From: a virus | DNA length: 30,471 nucleotides | Virus record (IMG/VR): IMGVR_UViG_3300009176_000872 | Span: 1 to 30,471 of that record | Strand: one strand, 5' to 3' | Shown here: positions 21,522 through 29,689 of the stretch, piece by piece | Position numbering within the stretch: position 1 is the stretch's first letter | Layout of the letters: each line of letters opens with the position of its first letter | The notes under the pieces: model-generated | What the model saw: the letters and a program-made list of their open reading frames with translations, nothing else | What the model was told of the DNA's origin: nothing | Database searches by the model: none | Made by a program: the position numbers and the translations under genes

Positions 21522-24500
21522 ATGCCCGACGACGAGATCGTCAATCTAGATCCCAACGAGGTCGAGGTCGTCTCGCTGCCTCCGGCGATGAAGCCGATGG
21601 CGTCGCACGCGGCGGCAGCGGTGCGCGCGGGCGTGAAGCCGCGCAAGCGGCAGCACGAGATCACGCCGCTCTCCGAGGGACGCGTCGGGCAGACGCTCTC
21701 GGACCTGATGACCTACAACCCAGCCGAGGGCGGCGTCACGCTGAGCGAACTGACGGGCAGCGACAACGCGCTCGTGAGCGGCCTCGACGCGCTCTCGCAG
21801 GGCACGCACGACTTCATCACGGGCGGCGCGAAGAAGGTCGGGCAGTTCGGTTACAACCTCGGGCACGGCGCGATCACGCACGACCCGACCGGCATCGTGC
21901 GCGGCGCCTCGGAAGACTGGTGGGGCAAGGAGCACGTCAAGAACGCGTTCGGCCTCGATGACGAAGCGGACATCATCGTGCCGCCGTCGTCGCAGAAGGC
22001 TGACCCGCTGACCGGCGCCGTCACGCCGACGGCAGACGAGGCCGCGCTGATGAAGCGCGCCGAAGAGCAGCGCGTGCGGCGCGAGGGCGCACCCGAGTTC
22101 GGCGCGATGACCGACGTGCTGACGCCGCAGGGGAAGGCGCAGCACGCGGGCGCCATCACCACCGAACTGGCGGCGGCGCTCGCGCTGAACCCCGAGATGG
22201 AACTGCCCGCCGGGCTGACGGCGCTCATCGAGAAGGGCGCGACCGGCGGCATGGTGGCGCGCACGGCGGCACGCGCACCGGAGGCGCTCAAGCAGGCCGT
22301 CATCGGCGGCGTGCTCGGGCAGGCGACGACGCGCGACCCGCTCGCGGGCACGGTGTTCGGCGGCATCACGGGCGGGCTGATGGGCGGGCGCTCGCAGGCG
22401 GCGCTCGACGCAGCGGCAGACCGCATGGTCGGCAAAGCGAAGGTGCGCCTCGGGCGCGCCATCGCGCCGACGATGAAGGGCAACAAGAAGTTCGTGGAGG
22501 CCAACGCGGAGCAGATCATCCGCGAGGTGGACTGGTTCGGCACGGGCGGGCTGCAGGGGCTGCAGGAGTCGGCGGCAGCGAAGGCGACGAGCGCGGGCGA
22601 GAAGATCGATCAGGTGATGGCGAACCACCGGCAGGCCGACGTGTCGGGCCTGCTGAAGTCGGCGCGCACCGACCTGCAGACCACCGCGCAGCAGATGCTG
22701 CTGAAGGACAAGCAGGGCGTCGTGGAACTGGCGCCGCAGACGCGCGAGGCACTGGAGCACGCGGTCGAGTTGCTCACGCCCGGCAAGGGGCGGATCAACC
22801 CGATGAACACGAACCTCTCGACGCTGCGGCAGGCGCACGAGGTCGTGAACGACGCCGTCTACGAGATGCGCCGCGAGGTGCAGCGCCGCGTGCGGCAGAC
22901 GCGGCTGGGCTGGGCGGGCACCGTGATGGACAAGGCCATCGCGGCGGGCGTGCCGCAGCAGGCGCGGCAGGGCGCGCGGCTCGGGCGGGCGGGCATCGAG
23001 GATGTCATCGGCGCGGTCGAGGGCACGCGCACGAGCACGAAGCCGATCATCGCCGCGCTGGAGAAGGCGAAGGAGGGCTTCGGCAGCTACAACGCGGCGG
23101 GCCGCTTCGTCGCCGACGTGCCCGAGGCCGTCGCGCACATCGACAACATGATCAGCAACGTCGCCAGCTACGGCGACGAGATCAGCGCCGACACGTTGCG
23201 CTCGATGCGGCAGAACTGGGACAGCGTCGTCGCGGGCGCCGACGGCAAGGGCTGGCTCGGCACGAGCATCGCGGACGAGTCGCGGCGCGGCACGACGAAG
23301 ATCGGCGCGAACATCGCGCGCGAGGAACTGGGGAACCTCGTGCCGGAGGTGAAGCCGCACAACGCCGACTTCACCTTCCAGTCGAACCTGCGCGACGCCA
23401 TCGCCGACACACTGACGCGGCGCACCGGGCAGACCGGCGGGCTGATGAAGTCGCTGTCGGTGCTCGGCAGCGCGCTCGGCGTCGGCGGTTTCGCGGCAGG
23501 TTCCACGGCAGCGATGGCGACCGGCGGCACCAGCCTCGTGTTCACTGCGCTCATCCCGGCGTTCACGAAGATCGTCAAGTCGCCGGAGTTCAACCTGCTG
23601 AGCGCGAAGACGCGCCTCGCCATCGCCGACGCGGTGCGCTCGGGGTCTGCCGAGAAGTTGTGGGGCGCGGCGCAGCGGCTCACGCTGGAAGCGAAGCTGC
23701 ACGAGCAGGCGGCGGGCGGTCATCCCGCCAGCGGCGGCGCCGACCTCACCGACGAGGAGTATCAGCACGAACTGCAGAAGCTCATCGGCGGTCAGGGGCT
23801 GACGCCGGGCATCACCGACCGCGCGAACCCCGACTCGGCCTACGCCGACGCGCCCGGCTACGACGAGGACCGCCCCGGCGCGCCGGAGATGCCGGAGCCG
23901 GGCATCCTGCCGGGCAGCAGCGACGCCGACGACCCGATGCCGGGCGACCCCGACTACCAGCCGGGGATCGATGGCCCGGCAGTGGACGACGCGCCTGCCG
24001 AGGTCGCGCGCGGCGAGACATCGCTCGGGCCGCGCGACCCGGGCCGCACGCACAACGCCGAGCAGGTCTATCAGGCCAGCATGGTGCCCGGCGAGGGGCT
24101 GCTCAAGCGCGGCCTGCAGTGGGCACAGACGCCCCTGCTGGAGGGACCGGACATCGAGGGGCACCCGACCATCAGCCGGGCGCTCAAGCTCGGCGCCCAG
24201 TTCACCAGCCCCCTCGATCTGGCCTTCCTCGGCGAGGAGGCCGCACGACCCCTGCTGGCGGGCACCAGAGCGGCCCGGGGCGCCGAGGCTGTAGGGCGCG
24301 GTGTCAGCGGAACAATGGCTCTGGCGGGCGCCCAGAACCTTGAGGAGGGCATTAAGAGCGGATCCCCGAGTCAGGTCGTCGGAGGAGGCACCCAGTTGCT
24401 GTTCGGCGGGCTGGGCGCCCGGTCGCGCGGCCTCGCCGGGGCGGCTGAGGAAGTCGGCAGCGTCGCCTCCCGGGTGGGCACCGGGCTGCGCCGGGCGGGC

Positions 24501-27065
24501 ACGCAGGCCGTTGTCGGCCCGGCCATCGCGCTCGGCTCATCCGCCATCGCCGACTCGCCCGCCATGCGGCGGATGATCCCCGACGACGACCGGCGCAACG
24601 CCGTCGTCACCGGGCTGCAGGTCATGGGCATGGGCGCGCTCGGCGCCGCCGCCTACCGCAACATGACGCCGACGATGAAGGCGACCACGCACGCCGCCGG
24701 GCAGTTGTCCATCGGGCGCGCCGAATCGATCGTACGCCACGAGATCCGGCCCGCGCTGGAAGCCGACGTGCGCGCGAAGTATCCCGGCTGGGCCGACGAG
24801 AAGGTGGCCGCGAAGGTGACGACGCTGGAAGACGCCGCCATCACGAAGGCGCGCAGCGCACTGGAAGAGGTTCACGCGGAGAGCGGCGGGCGCGCGACGG
24901 ACCCGCGCACCTACGAGCAGAACGTGCGGCCCGACCTGCGCCACTTCGGCGACTGGTATCGCGGCGCGAAGGACATGGTCAAGGAGATGATCCCGGCGGC
25001 TGAGGGCGAGGCCGTCAACGCCGACGGGCTGACCACGAAGCAGGCGCTCGGCGTTGACTCGCTCGCGACGTTCGGCACGAACACGCCGCCGAAGCAGAAC
25101 TACGAACTGTTCGCCGAGGCCGCTGACCAGATCAACGGCGCGCCCGCGCACCTCTCGCGCGAGGAGTTGCTGCAGTGGACGAAAGAGAACCGGATGCCGG
25201 GCGGCAACCTCTTCGGGATGGATCCCGACAAGCCCGGCGTGCCCGCGCTGCGGAACATCGTCACCGGCAAGGAGGAGGGCTTCGGCGGGCGGAAGATCGA
25301 GAGCTACGGCATCAACCTCGCCGAGGGCACGCGTCCCGACATCACCGGCAAGGAGGTGATCCCGGCGACGGTGGACCGCTGGATCTACCGCGCGGCAGGT
25401 CTGCCGACGGAAGTGCCGGAGCGCACGGGCGAGCCGGTGTATCGCACGAACCCGAAGACCGGCCAGCCGCTGCTCGACCCGCAGACGGGCGAGCCGATGC
25501 AGCGCGGCGGCTCTCGCACGAAGCAGAAGGTCGTCGCGCTCGGCACGAATGAGGAACGCTACGCGAGCGAGACGGAGCGGCTGATGGCGCAGGCGACGCA
25601 GCGCGCGGAGGCGCGCGGCACGCCGATCACGCAGCGGGAGATCGACGCCATCGACACGCTCGCGCGGCGCAACGCGCAGCAGCACGAGGTGCCCGTGCAG
25701 AAGCAGGCCGGGCGCTCGACCGCCGTCGGCAGTCGCTGGCTCGGGCAGAGCACGCCGGGCAACGTGTCGTACGAAGTCATCGAGCAGGGGCTGAAGCGCG
25801 CCGGGCAACTGCAGGGGCTGGATGTCGATCAAGCGCAGGCGATGACGTGGTACAAGGCGAAGCTGCAGAGCAACCTCTCGCACGCCGAGGCGCCGGAGCA
25901 GGGTCTGCCGTTCCCGCAGCAGCGCAAGCTCGCGCAGACGCAGGCGCGTGAACTGGCGACCGAGGTGGCGGCGCTGCCTGCCGACGCGCCGTGGTCGGAG
26001 CGCACCGCGCAGGCGCGCAAGATCATCGAGGCGCGCAACGCCGCGCTCGCGAAGACGCTGGGCGCGAACGCGACCGGCCCCGACAGCGGGTTCTCGCGCG
26101 TCATCAAGACGAACACCGACCCGGGCGGCTCGCCCGTTTCAGCGGTCAGCATCTACCCTGAGCGGCAGGTCATCGTGCCGCGCGGCGTGCGCGCCGTGCA
26201 GGGCGACTACAACTCCGCGCTCGCGTCCTTCATCCGCGACAACGCGGACCTGCTGGACGATCCGAACCTCGGCGTCGGCGGCTGGGTCGTGAAGGCGCCG
26301 ACGGCAGCAGAGCGGCGCGCCGGGAAGAAGCCGATGCAGTTCGGCGGGCGCGAGGTGCCCGAGGGCACGCTGGTGCTCGACGTGGTCGCGCTGCCGAGCA
26401 ACAAGGCGAACAATGCCATCGCGAAGTCGCTGGGCATGGAGTACCTGCAGGATTCGATCTTCGATCTGGAGAAGTTCGAAAACGTGAAGACCGGCGGGCA
26501 GTCCTATGGACGCCGGTCGCCTGCGGCGATCCGCGCGCAGCAGGAGCGGCGCCCGGGCGTCTACGAGCGCGGCGGCGAGTTGACGCCGGAGAAGGTGCCC
26601 GAGCGGCTGCGCGGGTTGCGAGAGGGCGGCGGGTTGTCCGATCAGCAGTCGAAGATGCTCGACCAGTGGCAGGCCGAGCAGGAGGTGCGCGGGCGCTCGC
26701 GCTCGGCACCCGCGACCGCTGCCGCGCGCGGGCCGAAGCCGACGACGGTGCCCGGCGTCGATGGGCCGGTCACGATCAAGAAGGGACCGGACTTTCAGAT
26801 GGAAGGCGAGTGGCACGTCACGATGCCCGACGGGCGCACGTTCCCGATCTACAAGAACCAGTCGCCGGGCGGGCTGGGCGAGTGGCTGGTCAAGGGGCTG
26901 GAGGATCACCCGCTCTCGGGCTTCACGCGCAACGAACTGATCGAGCGCCTCGCGACGCTCGATGAGTCGAAGCCGGTGCTGAACAAATACCGTGGGGGCA
27001 GCACGGGGAAGACCATCGGCGAGACGCTCAACGCGCAGCGTCGTCGGGCCGGGCTGGCGCACTGA
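21522..27065 (+). CDS. Giant internal virion protein, multidomain
   Basis: An 1847-residue protein, the largest in the window. Residues 1-640 are mainly helical with Ala/Gly hydrophobic stretches (about 240-300, and 645-690 with LGSALGVGGFAAGSTAAMAT), suitable for envelope insertion. An acidic Pro-rich linker (760-845) separates a second Gly/Ala-rich part (about 850-1040). Residues about 1132-1450 show an ordered domain: FGDWYRGAKDMV near the start, TVDRWIYRAAGL at 1283-1294 and VDQAQAMTWYKAKLQ at 1435-1449. The same order of motifs occurs, as I recall, in phage polyvalent proteins (a DUF7178-like family; name uncertain). Residues about 1524-1660 form a further alpha/beta domain ending SIFDLEKFENVKTGG. 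A basic tail closes the protein. Codon choice changes in the middle (see findings). The role as ejected protein is inferred from size and position. Confidence 0.82.
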   Translation: MPDDEIVNLDPNEVEVVSLPPAMKPMASHAAAAVRAGVKPRKRQHEITPLSEGRVGQTLSDLMTYNPAEGGVTLSELTGSDNALVSGLDALSQGTHDFITGGAKKVGQFGYNLGHGAITHDPTGIVRGASEDWWGKEHVKNAFGLDDEADIIVPPSSQKADPLTGAVTPTADEAALMKRAEEQRVRREGAPEFGAMTDVLTPQGKAQHAGAITTELAAALALNPEMELPAGLTALIEKGATGGMVARTAARAPEALKQAVIGGVLGQATTRDPLAGTVFGGITGGLMGGRSQAALDAAADRMVGKAKVRLGRAIAPTMKGNKKFVEANAEQIIREVDWFGTGGLQGLQESAAAKATSAGEKIDQVMANHRQADVSGLLKSARTDLQTTAQQMLLKDKQGVVELAPQTREALEHAVELLTPGKGRINPMNTNLSTLRQAHEVVNDAVYEMRREVQRRVRQTRLGWAGTVMDKAIAAGVPQQARQGARLGRAGIEDVIGAVEGTRTSTKPIIAALEKAKEGFGSYNAAGRFVADVPEAVAHIDNMISNVASYGDEISADTLRSMRQNWDSVVAGADGKGWLGTSIADESRRGTTKIGANIAREELGNLVPEVKPHNADFTFQSNLRDAIADTLTRRTGQTGGLMKSLSVLGSALGVGGFAAGSTAAMATGGTSLVFTALIPAFTKIVKSPEFNLLSAKTRLAIADAVRSGSAEKLWGAAQRLTLEAKLHEQAAGGHPASGGADLTDEEYQHELQKLIGGQGLTPGITDRANPDSAYADAPGYDEDRPGAPEMPEPGILPGSSDADDPMPGDPDYQPGIDGPAVDDAPAEVARGETSLGPRDPGRTHNAEQVYQASMVPGEGLLKRGLQWAQTPLLEGPDIEGHPTISRALKLGAQFTSPLDLAFLGEEAARPLLAGTRAARGAEAVGRGVSGTMALAGAQNLEEGIKSGSPSQVVGGGTQLLFGGLGARSRGLAGAAEEVGSVASRVGTGLRRAGTQAVVGPAIALGSSAIADSPAMRRMIPDDDRRNAVVTGLQVMGMGALGAAAYRNMTPTMKATTHAAGQLSIGRAESIVRHEIRPALEADVRAKYPGWADEKVAAKVTTLEDAAITKARSALEEVHAESGGRATDPRTYEQNVRPDLRHFGDWYRGAKDMVKEMIPAAEGEAVNADGLTTKQALGVDSLATFGTNTPPKQNYELFAEAADQINGAPAHLSREELLQWTKENRMPGGNLFGMDPDKPGVPALRNIVTGKEEGFGGRKIESYGINLAEGTRPDITGKEVIPATVDRWIYRAAGLPTEVPERTGEPVYRTNPKTGQPLLDPQTGEPMQRGGSRTKQKVVALGTNEERYASETERLMAQATQRAEARGTPITQREIDAIDTLARRNAQQHEVPVQKQAGRSTAVGSRWLGQSTPGNVSYEVIEQGLKRAGQLQGLDVDQAQAMTWYKAKLQSNLSHAEAPEQGLPFPQQRKLAQTQARELATEVAALPADAPWSERTAQARKIIEARNAALAKTLGANATGPDSGFSRVIKTNTDPGGSPVSAVSIYPERQVIVPRGVRAVQGDYNSALASFIRDNADLLDDPNLGVGGWVVKAPTAAERRAGKKPMQFGGREVPEGTLVLDVVALPSNKANNAIAKSLGMEYLQDSIFDLEKFENVKTGGQSYGRRSPAAIRAQQERRPGVYERGGELTPEKVPERLRGLREGGGLSDQQSKMLDQWQAEQEVRGRSRSAPATAAARGPKPTTVPGVDGPVTIKKGPDFQMEGEWHVTMPDGRTFPIYKNQSPGGLGEWLVKGLEDHPLSGFTRNELIERLATLDESKPVLNKYRGGSTGKTIGETLNAQRRRAGLAH

Positions 27066-27252
27066 ACATCTCGCCGGGGATCTCGACGCGCCACGAGACG
27101 ACGCGCACCGCGCCGCAGCGCGCGCAGACCTCGGGGCTGATCATCACGCGCCCGAACGGGATGGTGCCGCCGCGCACGACCGTCGAGGGTGCGGGCCTCC
27201 ACTGATGGAACACGCCCCAGCGACACATGAGGCCGGAGAGGTAGCGTTTCAC
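27028..27252 (-). CDS. Small Cys/Trp protein, end of leftward operon
   Basis: A 74-residue protein starting at a GTG that overlaps the upstream stop (GTGA), with GGAGGAGG a few bases before. It has CRWGVFHQW at residues 10-18 and CARCGAVRVVSW at about 43-54, so Cys and His spacing allows a zinc site. Its last 38 bases overlap the end of the 1847-residue gene on the other strand, tail to tail. No family recognised. It is the last gene of the leftward set. Confidence 0.68.
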   Translation of the reverse strand: MKRYLSGLMCRWGVFHQWRPAPSTVVRGGTIPFGRVMISPEVCARCGAVRVVSWRVEIPGEMFSAPARPDDAAR

Positions 27253-27710
27253 GACGACACCTCCTCCGGCTCCAGCAGTGCGCGCGCCGCGCTCGTCTGC
27301 GCCATCGCCAGCTTCGCGTCGGGGATGTTCCCGGCGGCGACGTAGACGATGTCGGCGAGCGTGCCCTTGTCGAGCGCCATCAGCGCACCGCGCAGCGGCT
27401 CAGGGCAGAGCAGCGCCTCACTGCGCGGGCGCCCGGGCGAGAGCTTGCCGTTGGCCTGCGACGCCGCCGTGCGCGCCGGGCTGACGCGCGAGGCGAGCGC
27501 CACTGCCGGGTTGTCGTCCAGCCACACGACGTTGTAGCCCGCCTCACGCAGCGTGCGCGCGAGCTTGCGCCGGTCGCCGATCACCTCGGCAGCGCGCGTG
27601 CTGTCGCGCGGGTTGTAGCGCACGACCTGCACCTCGGGCGGGAGGTGAACGGTCACGCCCTGCTCGCGGTAGTCGGCGCCGGTTGCCTGCAACGAAACGT
27701 CGATGGTCAC
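27249..27710 (-). CDS. Unknown 153-residue protein
   Basis: Start chosen at GTG 27710, which has AGGAG 7 bases upstream and overlaps the preceding stop (GTGA); a longer frame to 27860 would lie inside the neighbour. The protein begins with strands (TIDVSLQATGADYREQGVTVHL), then VQVVRYNPRDSTRAAEVIGDRRKLARTLREAGYNVVWLDD, which alternates strand and helix in the way of small alpha/beta folds. The C-terminal half (MALDKGTLADIVYVAAGNI, then KLAMAQTSAARALLEPEE) is helical. No catalytic motif could be fixed. Function unknown. The gene belongs to a chain of overlapping frames. Confidence 0.7.
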   Translation of the reverse strand: MTIDVSLQATGADYREQGVTVHLPPEVQVVRYNPRDSTRAAEVIGDRRKLARTLREAGYNVVWLDDNPAVALASRVSPARTAASQANGKLSPGRPRSEALLCPEPLRGALMALDKGTLADIVYVAAGNIPDAKLAMAQTSAARALLEPEEVSS

Positions 27711-27892
27711 GTCGATCTCCTCTTCGGTTTGCTGATGAAGCTGGTGCGGCGCAGCGCGCGGAACCCCGAGCACTGACAGCGGCGATGGCTGCACGGCGTG
27801 AAGTTGCCGCGCTGCCCGAGCCGTAGCTCGTGGTCGCCCTTCGCGTGCCCGCACTTGCACGGGTCGATGGTGTCGCGATCCCCGAGTGCCAT
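27707..27892 (-). CDS. Small zinc-knuckle-like protein
   Basis: A 61-residue protein with CKCGHAKGDHELRLG at residues 12-26 and CSHRRCQCSGF at 33-43, giving C-x-C-x2-H and C-x-H-x2-C-x-C. This 'CxCGHxxxxH ... C.C..F' arrangement is common in small proteins of phages and high-G+C bacteria and probably binds zinc. The ATG at 27892 overlaps the previous stop (TGATG), with GGAG about 9 bases upstream; the longer open frame to 28192 is Arg/Ala-rich shadow sequence. The tail is basic (KPKRRST). Function unknown; nucleic-acid binding possible. Confidence 0.72.
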   Translation of the reverse strand: MALGDRDTIDPCKCGHAKGDHELRLGQRGNFTPCSHRRCQCSGFRALRRTSFISKPKRRST

Positions 27893-28212
27893 CACCGCGA
27901 CTCCCCGGCGCGCAGCACGCCCGACGCGAGCGCGCGTCGCTGGTCGGGCTGCACGATGGTGAACACGGCGTGCGGGTCGGGGCAGTCGCTCGGCAGCGCG
28001 CCGCAGATGGTGAGCGTGTCGCCCTTGCGCCACGCGTTCAGGTGCGGCAGCGAGAGCGAGTGCGACTCGGTGAGCACCTCGCGGTCGAGCACCGCGACGC
28101 GCGTATCCCAGTCGAGCCGGTACTCGTGCGAGATGCTGTAGCCGCCGACCCGGGCGACGGTGCGCGGGTCGCGCAGCGACGTGTAGGGCCACGGCGAGAG
28201 TGTGCTGTTCAT
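27892..28212 (-). CDS. Unknown 106-residue protein
   Basis: Starts at ATG 28212, which overlaps the upstream stop (TGATG) and follows an excellent AAGGAGG 6 bases away. The protein has beta-type alternation (VARVGGYSISHEYRLDWDTR, then VAVLDREVLTESHSLSLPHL), a Trp-rich opening (SPWPYTSLRDP), and Cys at CGALPSDCPD. No known family is recognised. Part of the overlapping leftward cluster of small genes. Confidence 0.68.
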   Translation of the reverse strand: MNSTLSPWPYTSLRDPRTVARVGGYSISHEYRLDWDTRVAVLDREVLTESHSLSLPHLNAWRKGDTLTICGALPSDCPDPHAVFTIVQPDQRRALASGVLRAGESR

Positions 28213-28436
28213 CACCAGCCTCCTTCGTTCGCGCCGCCGCCGACGGTCTGGATGATCCGGCGCGCCTCCTGCAGATGCTTGAGCGCCGACTGCAGCGACG
28301 CCGTGTTGCCGCGATAGACGCACCGCTCCCAGCGGGCGTTGCGGATCTCTAGCCCGGCGCTGACTTCGTCGTTGATGGCGCGGATGATCTCCACGCGTTC
28401 GTTCTGCTCGGTGGTGCGTGCGGCCTTCGTGTTCAT
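28212..28436 (-). CDS. Unknown small helical protein
   Basis: A 74-residue, mostly helical protein (TTEQNERVEIIRAINDEVSA, then TASLQSALKHLQEARRIIQT) with a Gly-rich end that encodes the next gene's Shine-Dalgarno. It starts at ATG 28436 behind a CACTGGAG leader and heads the chain of overlapping genes to 27028. No family or enzyme motif is seen. Confidence 0.7.
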   Translation of the reverse strand: MNTKAARTTEQNERVEIIRAINDEVSAGLEIRNARWERCVYRGNTASLQSALKHLQEARRIIQTVGGGANEGGW

Positions 28437-28445
28437 CGTCGTTGT

Positions 28446-28453
28446 CTCCAGTG
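28446..28453 (-). promoter_or_regulatory. CACTGGAG leader, copy 1
   Basis: The octamer reads CACTGGAG on the leftward strand; its GGAG is 9 bases before the ATG at 28436. Two bases separate it from the terminator-like hairpin upstream. Confidence 0.7.
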
Positions 28454-28455
28454 AA

Positions 28456-28477
28456 GGGGCGGGCCGAAGCCCGCCCC
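28456..28477 (-). terminator. Hairpin with TTCG tetraloop between leftward genes
   Basis: On the leftward strand GGGGCGGGC, loop TTCG, GCCCGCCCC: nine perfect pairs closed by the extra-stable C(UUCG)G loop. It follows the 28485 stop by 7 bases. Only TTC follows, so termination may be partial, or the stem may protect or process the RNA. Confidence 0.7.
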
Positions 28478-28484
28478 GGGTGAA

Positions 28485-28922
28485 CTACTTGCCGCGCGCC
28501 TCGCGACGAGCGCGGCGCTTCGCGGCCTTCGCCGTGCGCGCGGCGAGCGCCTTCGCGCGCACCTTCGGGTCGAGCAGCGGGTTCGGACGCTTCGGCGCGT
28601 CCTGCTGCGCCTCCGCGAGGCGCTGCCCCTGCTTGCGCTTCGCGAGGTAGGCGACGGCGTCGCGCTGCCGGGCGATCACGTCGGTGACGTGCGGCGGCAG
28701 CACGATGCGGGTCGTGCGGTTGCGCGCGACGTGCTCGATGAAGAGCAGATCGCCCTTCGCGTGGCGCACCGTCTGAATGATGAACGTCTCGCTCGACACG
28801 ATGTCGGTCGAGCGCACGGTGGCCGGGCGCGTCTGCACCGCATCGGGCAGTTGGTGATACTGCCCGAGTTGGTAGTCGAAGTTGTCCTGCGTCGGTTCGG
28901 TCGGTCGTAGCTGCTTCGTCAT
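28485..28922 (-). CDS. Unknown 145-residue protein with basic tail
   Basis: Starts at ATG 28922 behind the CACTGGAG leader. The first 45 residues are polar (QLGQYHQLPDAVQTRPATVR). A beta part follows (SSETFIIQTVRHAKGDLLFIEHVARNRTTRIVLPPHVTDVI in outline, about 43-85), then a long Lys/Arg/Ala-rich helix to the end (AYLAKRKQGQRLAEAQQ, then AKALAARTAKAAKRRARREA). The 'RIVLPPHVTDVIARQRD' segment is shared, as I recall, with unnamed proteins of environmental phages. The basic tail could bind DNA or RNA. Function unknown. Confidence 0.72.
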   Translation of the reverse strand: MTKQLRPTEPTQDNFDYQLGQYHQLPDAVQTRPATVRSTDIVSSETFIIQTVRHAKGDLLFIEHVARNRTTRIVLPPHVTDVIARQRDAVAYLAKRKQGQRLAEAQQDAPKRPNPLLDPKVRAKALAARTAKAAKRRARREARGK

Positions 28923-28930
28923 CTGCGGTT

Positions 28931-28938
28931 CTCCAGTG
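28931..28938 (-). promoter_or_regulatory. CACTGGAG leader, copy 2
   Basis: Octamer upstream of the ATG at 28922, with 8 bases between GGAG and the start codon. Confidence 0.7.
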
Positions 28939-28960
28939 TGGTCGAGTGAACGGTGGCGAA

Positions 28961-29383
28961 CTAGAACCCGTCGCCGACGGGGAAGTTGAGGCGCGCCTTG
29001 AGCGCCGCGATCTCGCGGCCTTCGCTCGTGGCGCCGACGACGTGCCCATCGCGGATGAGCACGCACACGTTCGTCTCTAGGTCGCGCTCGCGTCCGAAGT
29101 CGCCGTGGCGCGTCGAGTGAACGTAGAGGTCAAGCTCGGCGCAGCCGGGCGCGGCAGCGTAGCCGTTGATCGTCTTCAAGTCGCGCACGGCGCGGAAGTC
29201 GCCGAGGTCGCTGTCGTCGGTCCAGCCGAGCGCGTTCGGCAGGAGGGCGCCGTTGCCGTCGGGGCTGCAGTCGCGCAGGCCCGCCTCGGCGAAGGGCGCG
29301 AAGCCGCTCGTGTTCGCGCGCACGGCCTTCGTGATCTCGGCGCGCAGTTCGCGCGTCACCTTGATGCTCGTCGTGTCGTTCAT
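28961..29383 (-). CDS. Unknown 140-residue protein
   Basis: Starts at ATG 29383 behind a CACTGGAG leader. It begins with a helix (TSIKVTRELRAEITKAVRAN), followed by an Asp/Gly-rich middle (GWTDDSDLGDFRAVRDL), a strand block around CAELDLYVHSTRHGDFG and VCVLIRDGHVVGATSEGRE, and ends ARLNFPVGDGF. It looks like a small alpha/beta protein; no catalytic motif can be assigned. Confidence 0.7.
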   Translation of the reverse strand: MNDTTSIKVTRELRAEITKAVRANTSGFAPFAEAGLRDCSPDGNGALLPNALGWTDDSDLGDFRAVRDLKTINGYAAAPGCAELDLYVHSTRHGDFGRERDLETNVCVLIRDGHVVGATSEGREIAALKARLNFPVGDGF

Positions 29384-29392
29384 CGTCGTGTG

Positions 29393-29400
29393 CTCCAGTG
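29393..29400 (-). promoter_or_regulatory. CACTGGAG leader, copy 3
   Basis: Octamer upstream of the ATG at 29383. The 13 bases TGGAGCACACGAC are identical to those in copy 5. Confidence 0.7.
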
Positions 29401-29408
29401 TCCCGAGG

Positions 29409-29639
29409 TTAGCGGTAGAGGTTCGCGGCGGTCTTGAGGACGTTGTACTCGGCGAGCCACTCGGCGACCGTCAGTTGGTCGCTGTAGCAGACGTAGACCG
29501 AGGACGAGGGCCACGCGCACGCGTCGCCGTCGAAGTAGTAGTAGCCGCGACCGGCGCGCAGGCGCGGCGTCTCGCCGAGTGACTTCAGTTCGCGGTTCAC
29601 CGCGTAGACCGTGTTGAGGGGCTTCGTGCTCGTCTTCAT
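29409..29639 (-). CDS. Unknown 76-residue aromatic protein
   Basis: Starts at ATG 29639 behind a CACTGGAG leader and is the first gene after the predicted leftward promoter. A longer in-frame start at 29699 lies upstream of the expected RNA start and is rejected. The protein shows YAVNRELKSLG, then RGYYYFDGDACAWPSSSVYV and TVAEWLAEYNVLKTAANLYR. The 'YYYFDGD...W..SSVYV' strand pair recurs, as I recall, in unnamed small phage proteins. Function unknown. Confidence 0.73.
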   Translation of the reverse strand: MKTSTKPLNTVYAVNRELKSLGETPRLRAGRGYYYFDGDACAWPSSSVYVCYSDQLTVAEWLAEYNVLKTAANLYR

Positions 29640-29645
29640 GTCCGT

Positions 29646-29653
29646 CTCCAGTG
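29646..29653 (-). promoter_or_regulatory. CACTGGAG leader, copy 4
   Basis: Octamer upstream of the ATG at 29639, 6 bases between GGAG and start; it follows the 5' leader hairpin by 4 bases. Confidence 0.7.
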
Positions 29654-29657
29654 TCGT

Positions 29658-29680
29658 GGGACCGGCCCAACGCCGATCCC
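29658..29680 (-). promoter_or_regulatory. 5' leader hairpin of leftward transcript
   Basis: On the leftward strand GGGATCGGC, loop GTTGG, GCCGGTCCC: nine pairs with one G-U. It begins about three bases after the predicted RNA start and could protect the 5' end or control ribosome access to the adjoining leader. Confidence 0.55.
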
Positions 29681-29689
29681 GACTCCACA

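Noticed and set aside
21546-24164. Very long open frame on the leftward strand (over 870 codons) opposite the giant gene
   Set aside because: It is rich in Arg, His and Leu with no domain, and arises because G/C third positions on the coding strand remove stop codons from the antisense frame. The rightward frame has clear protein structure.
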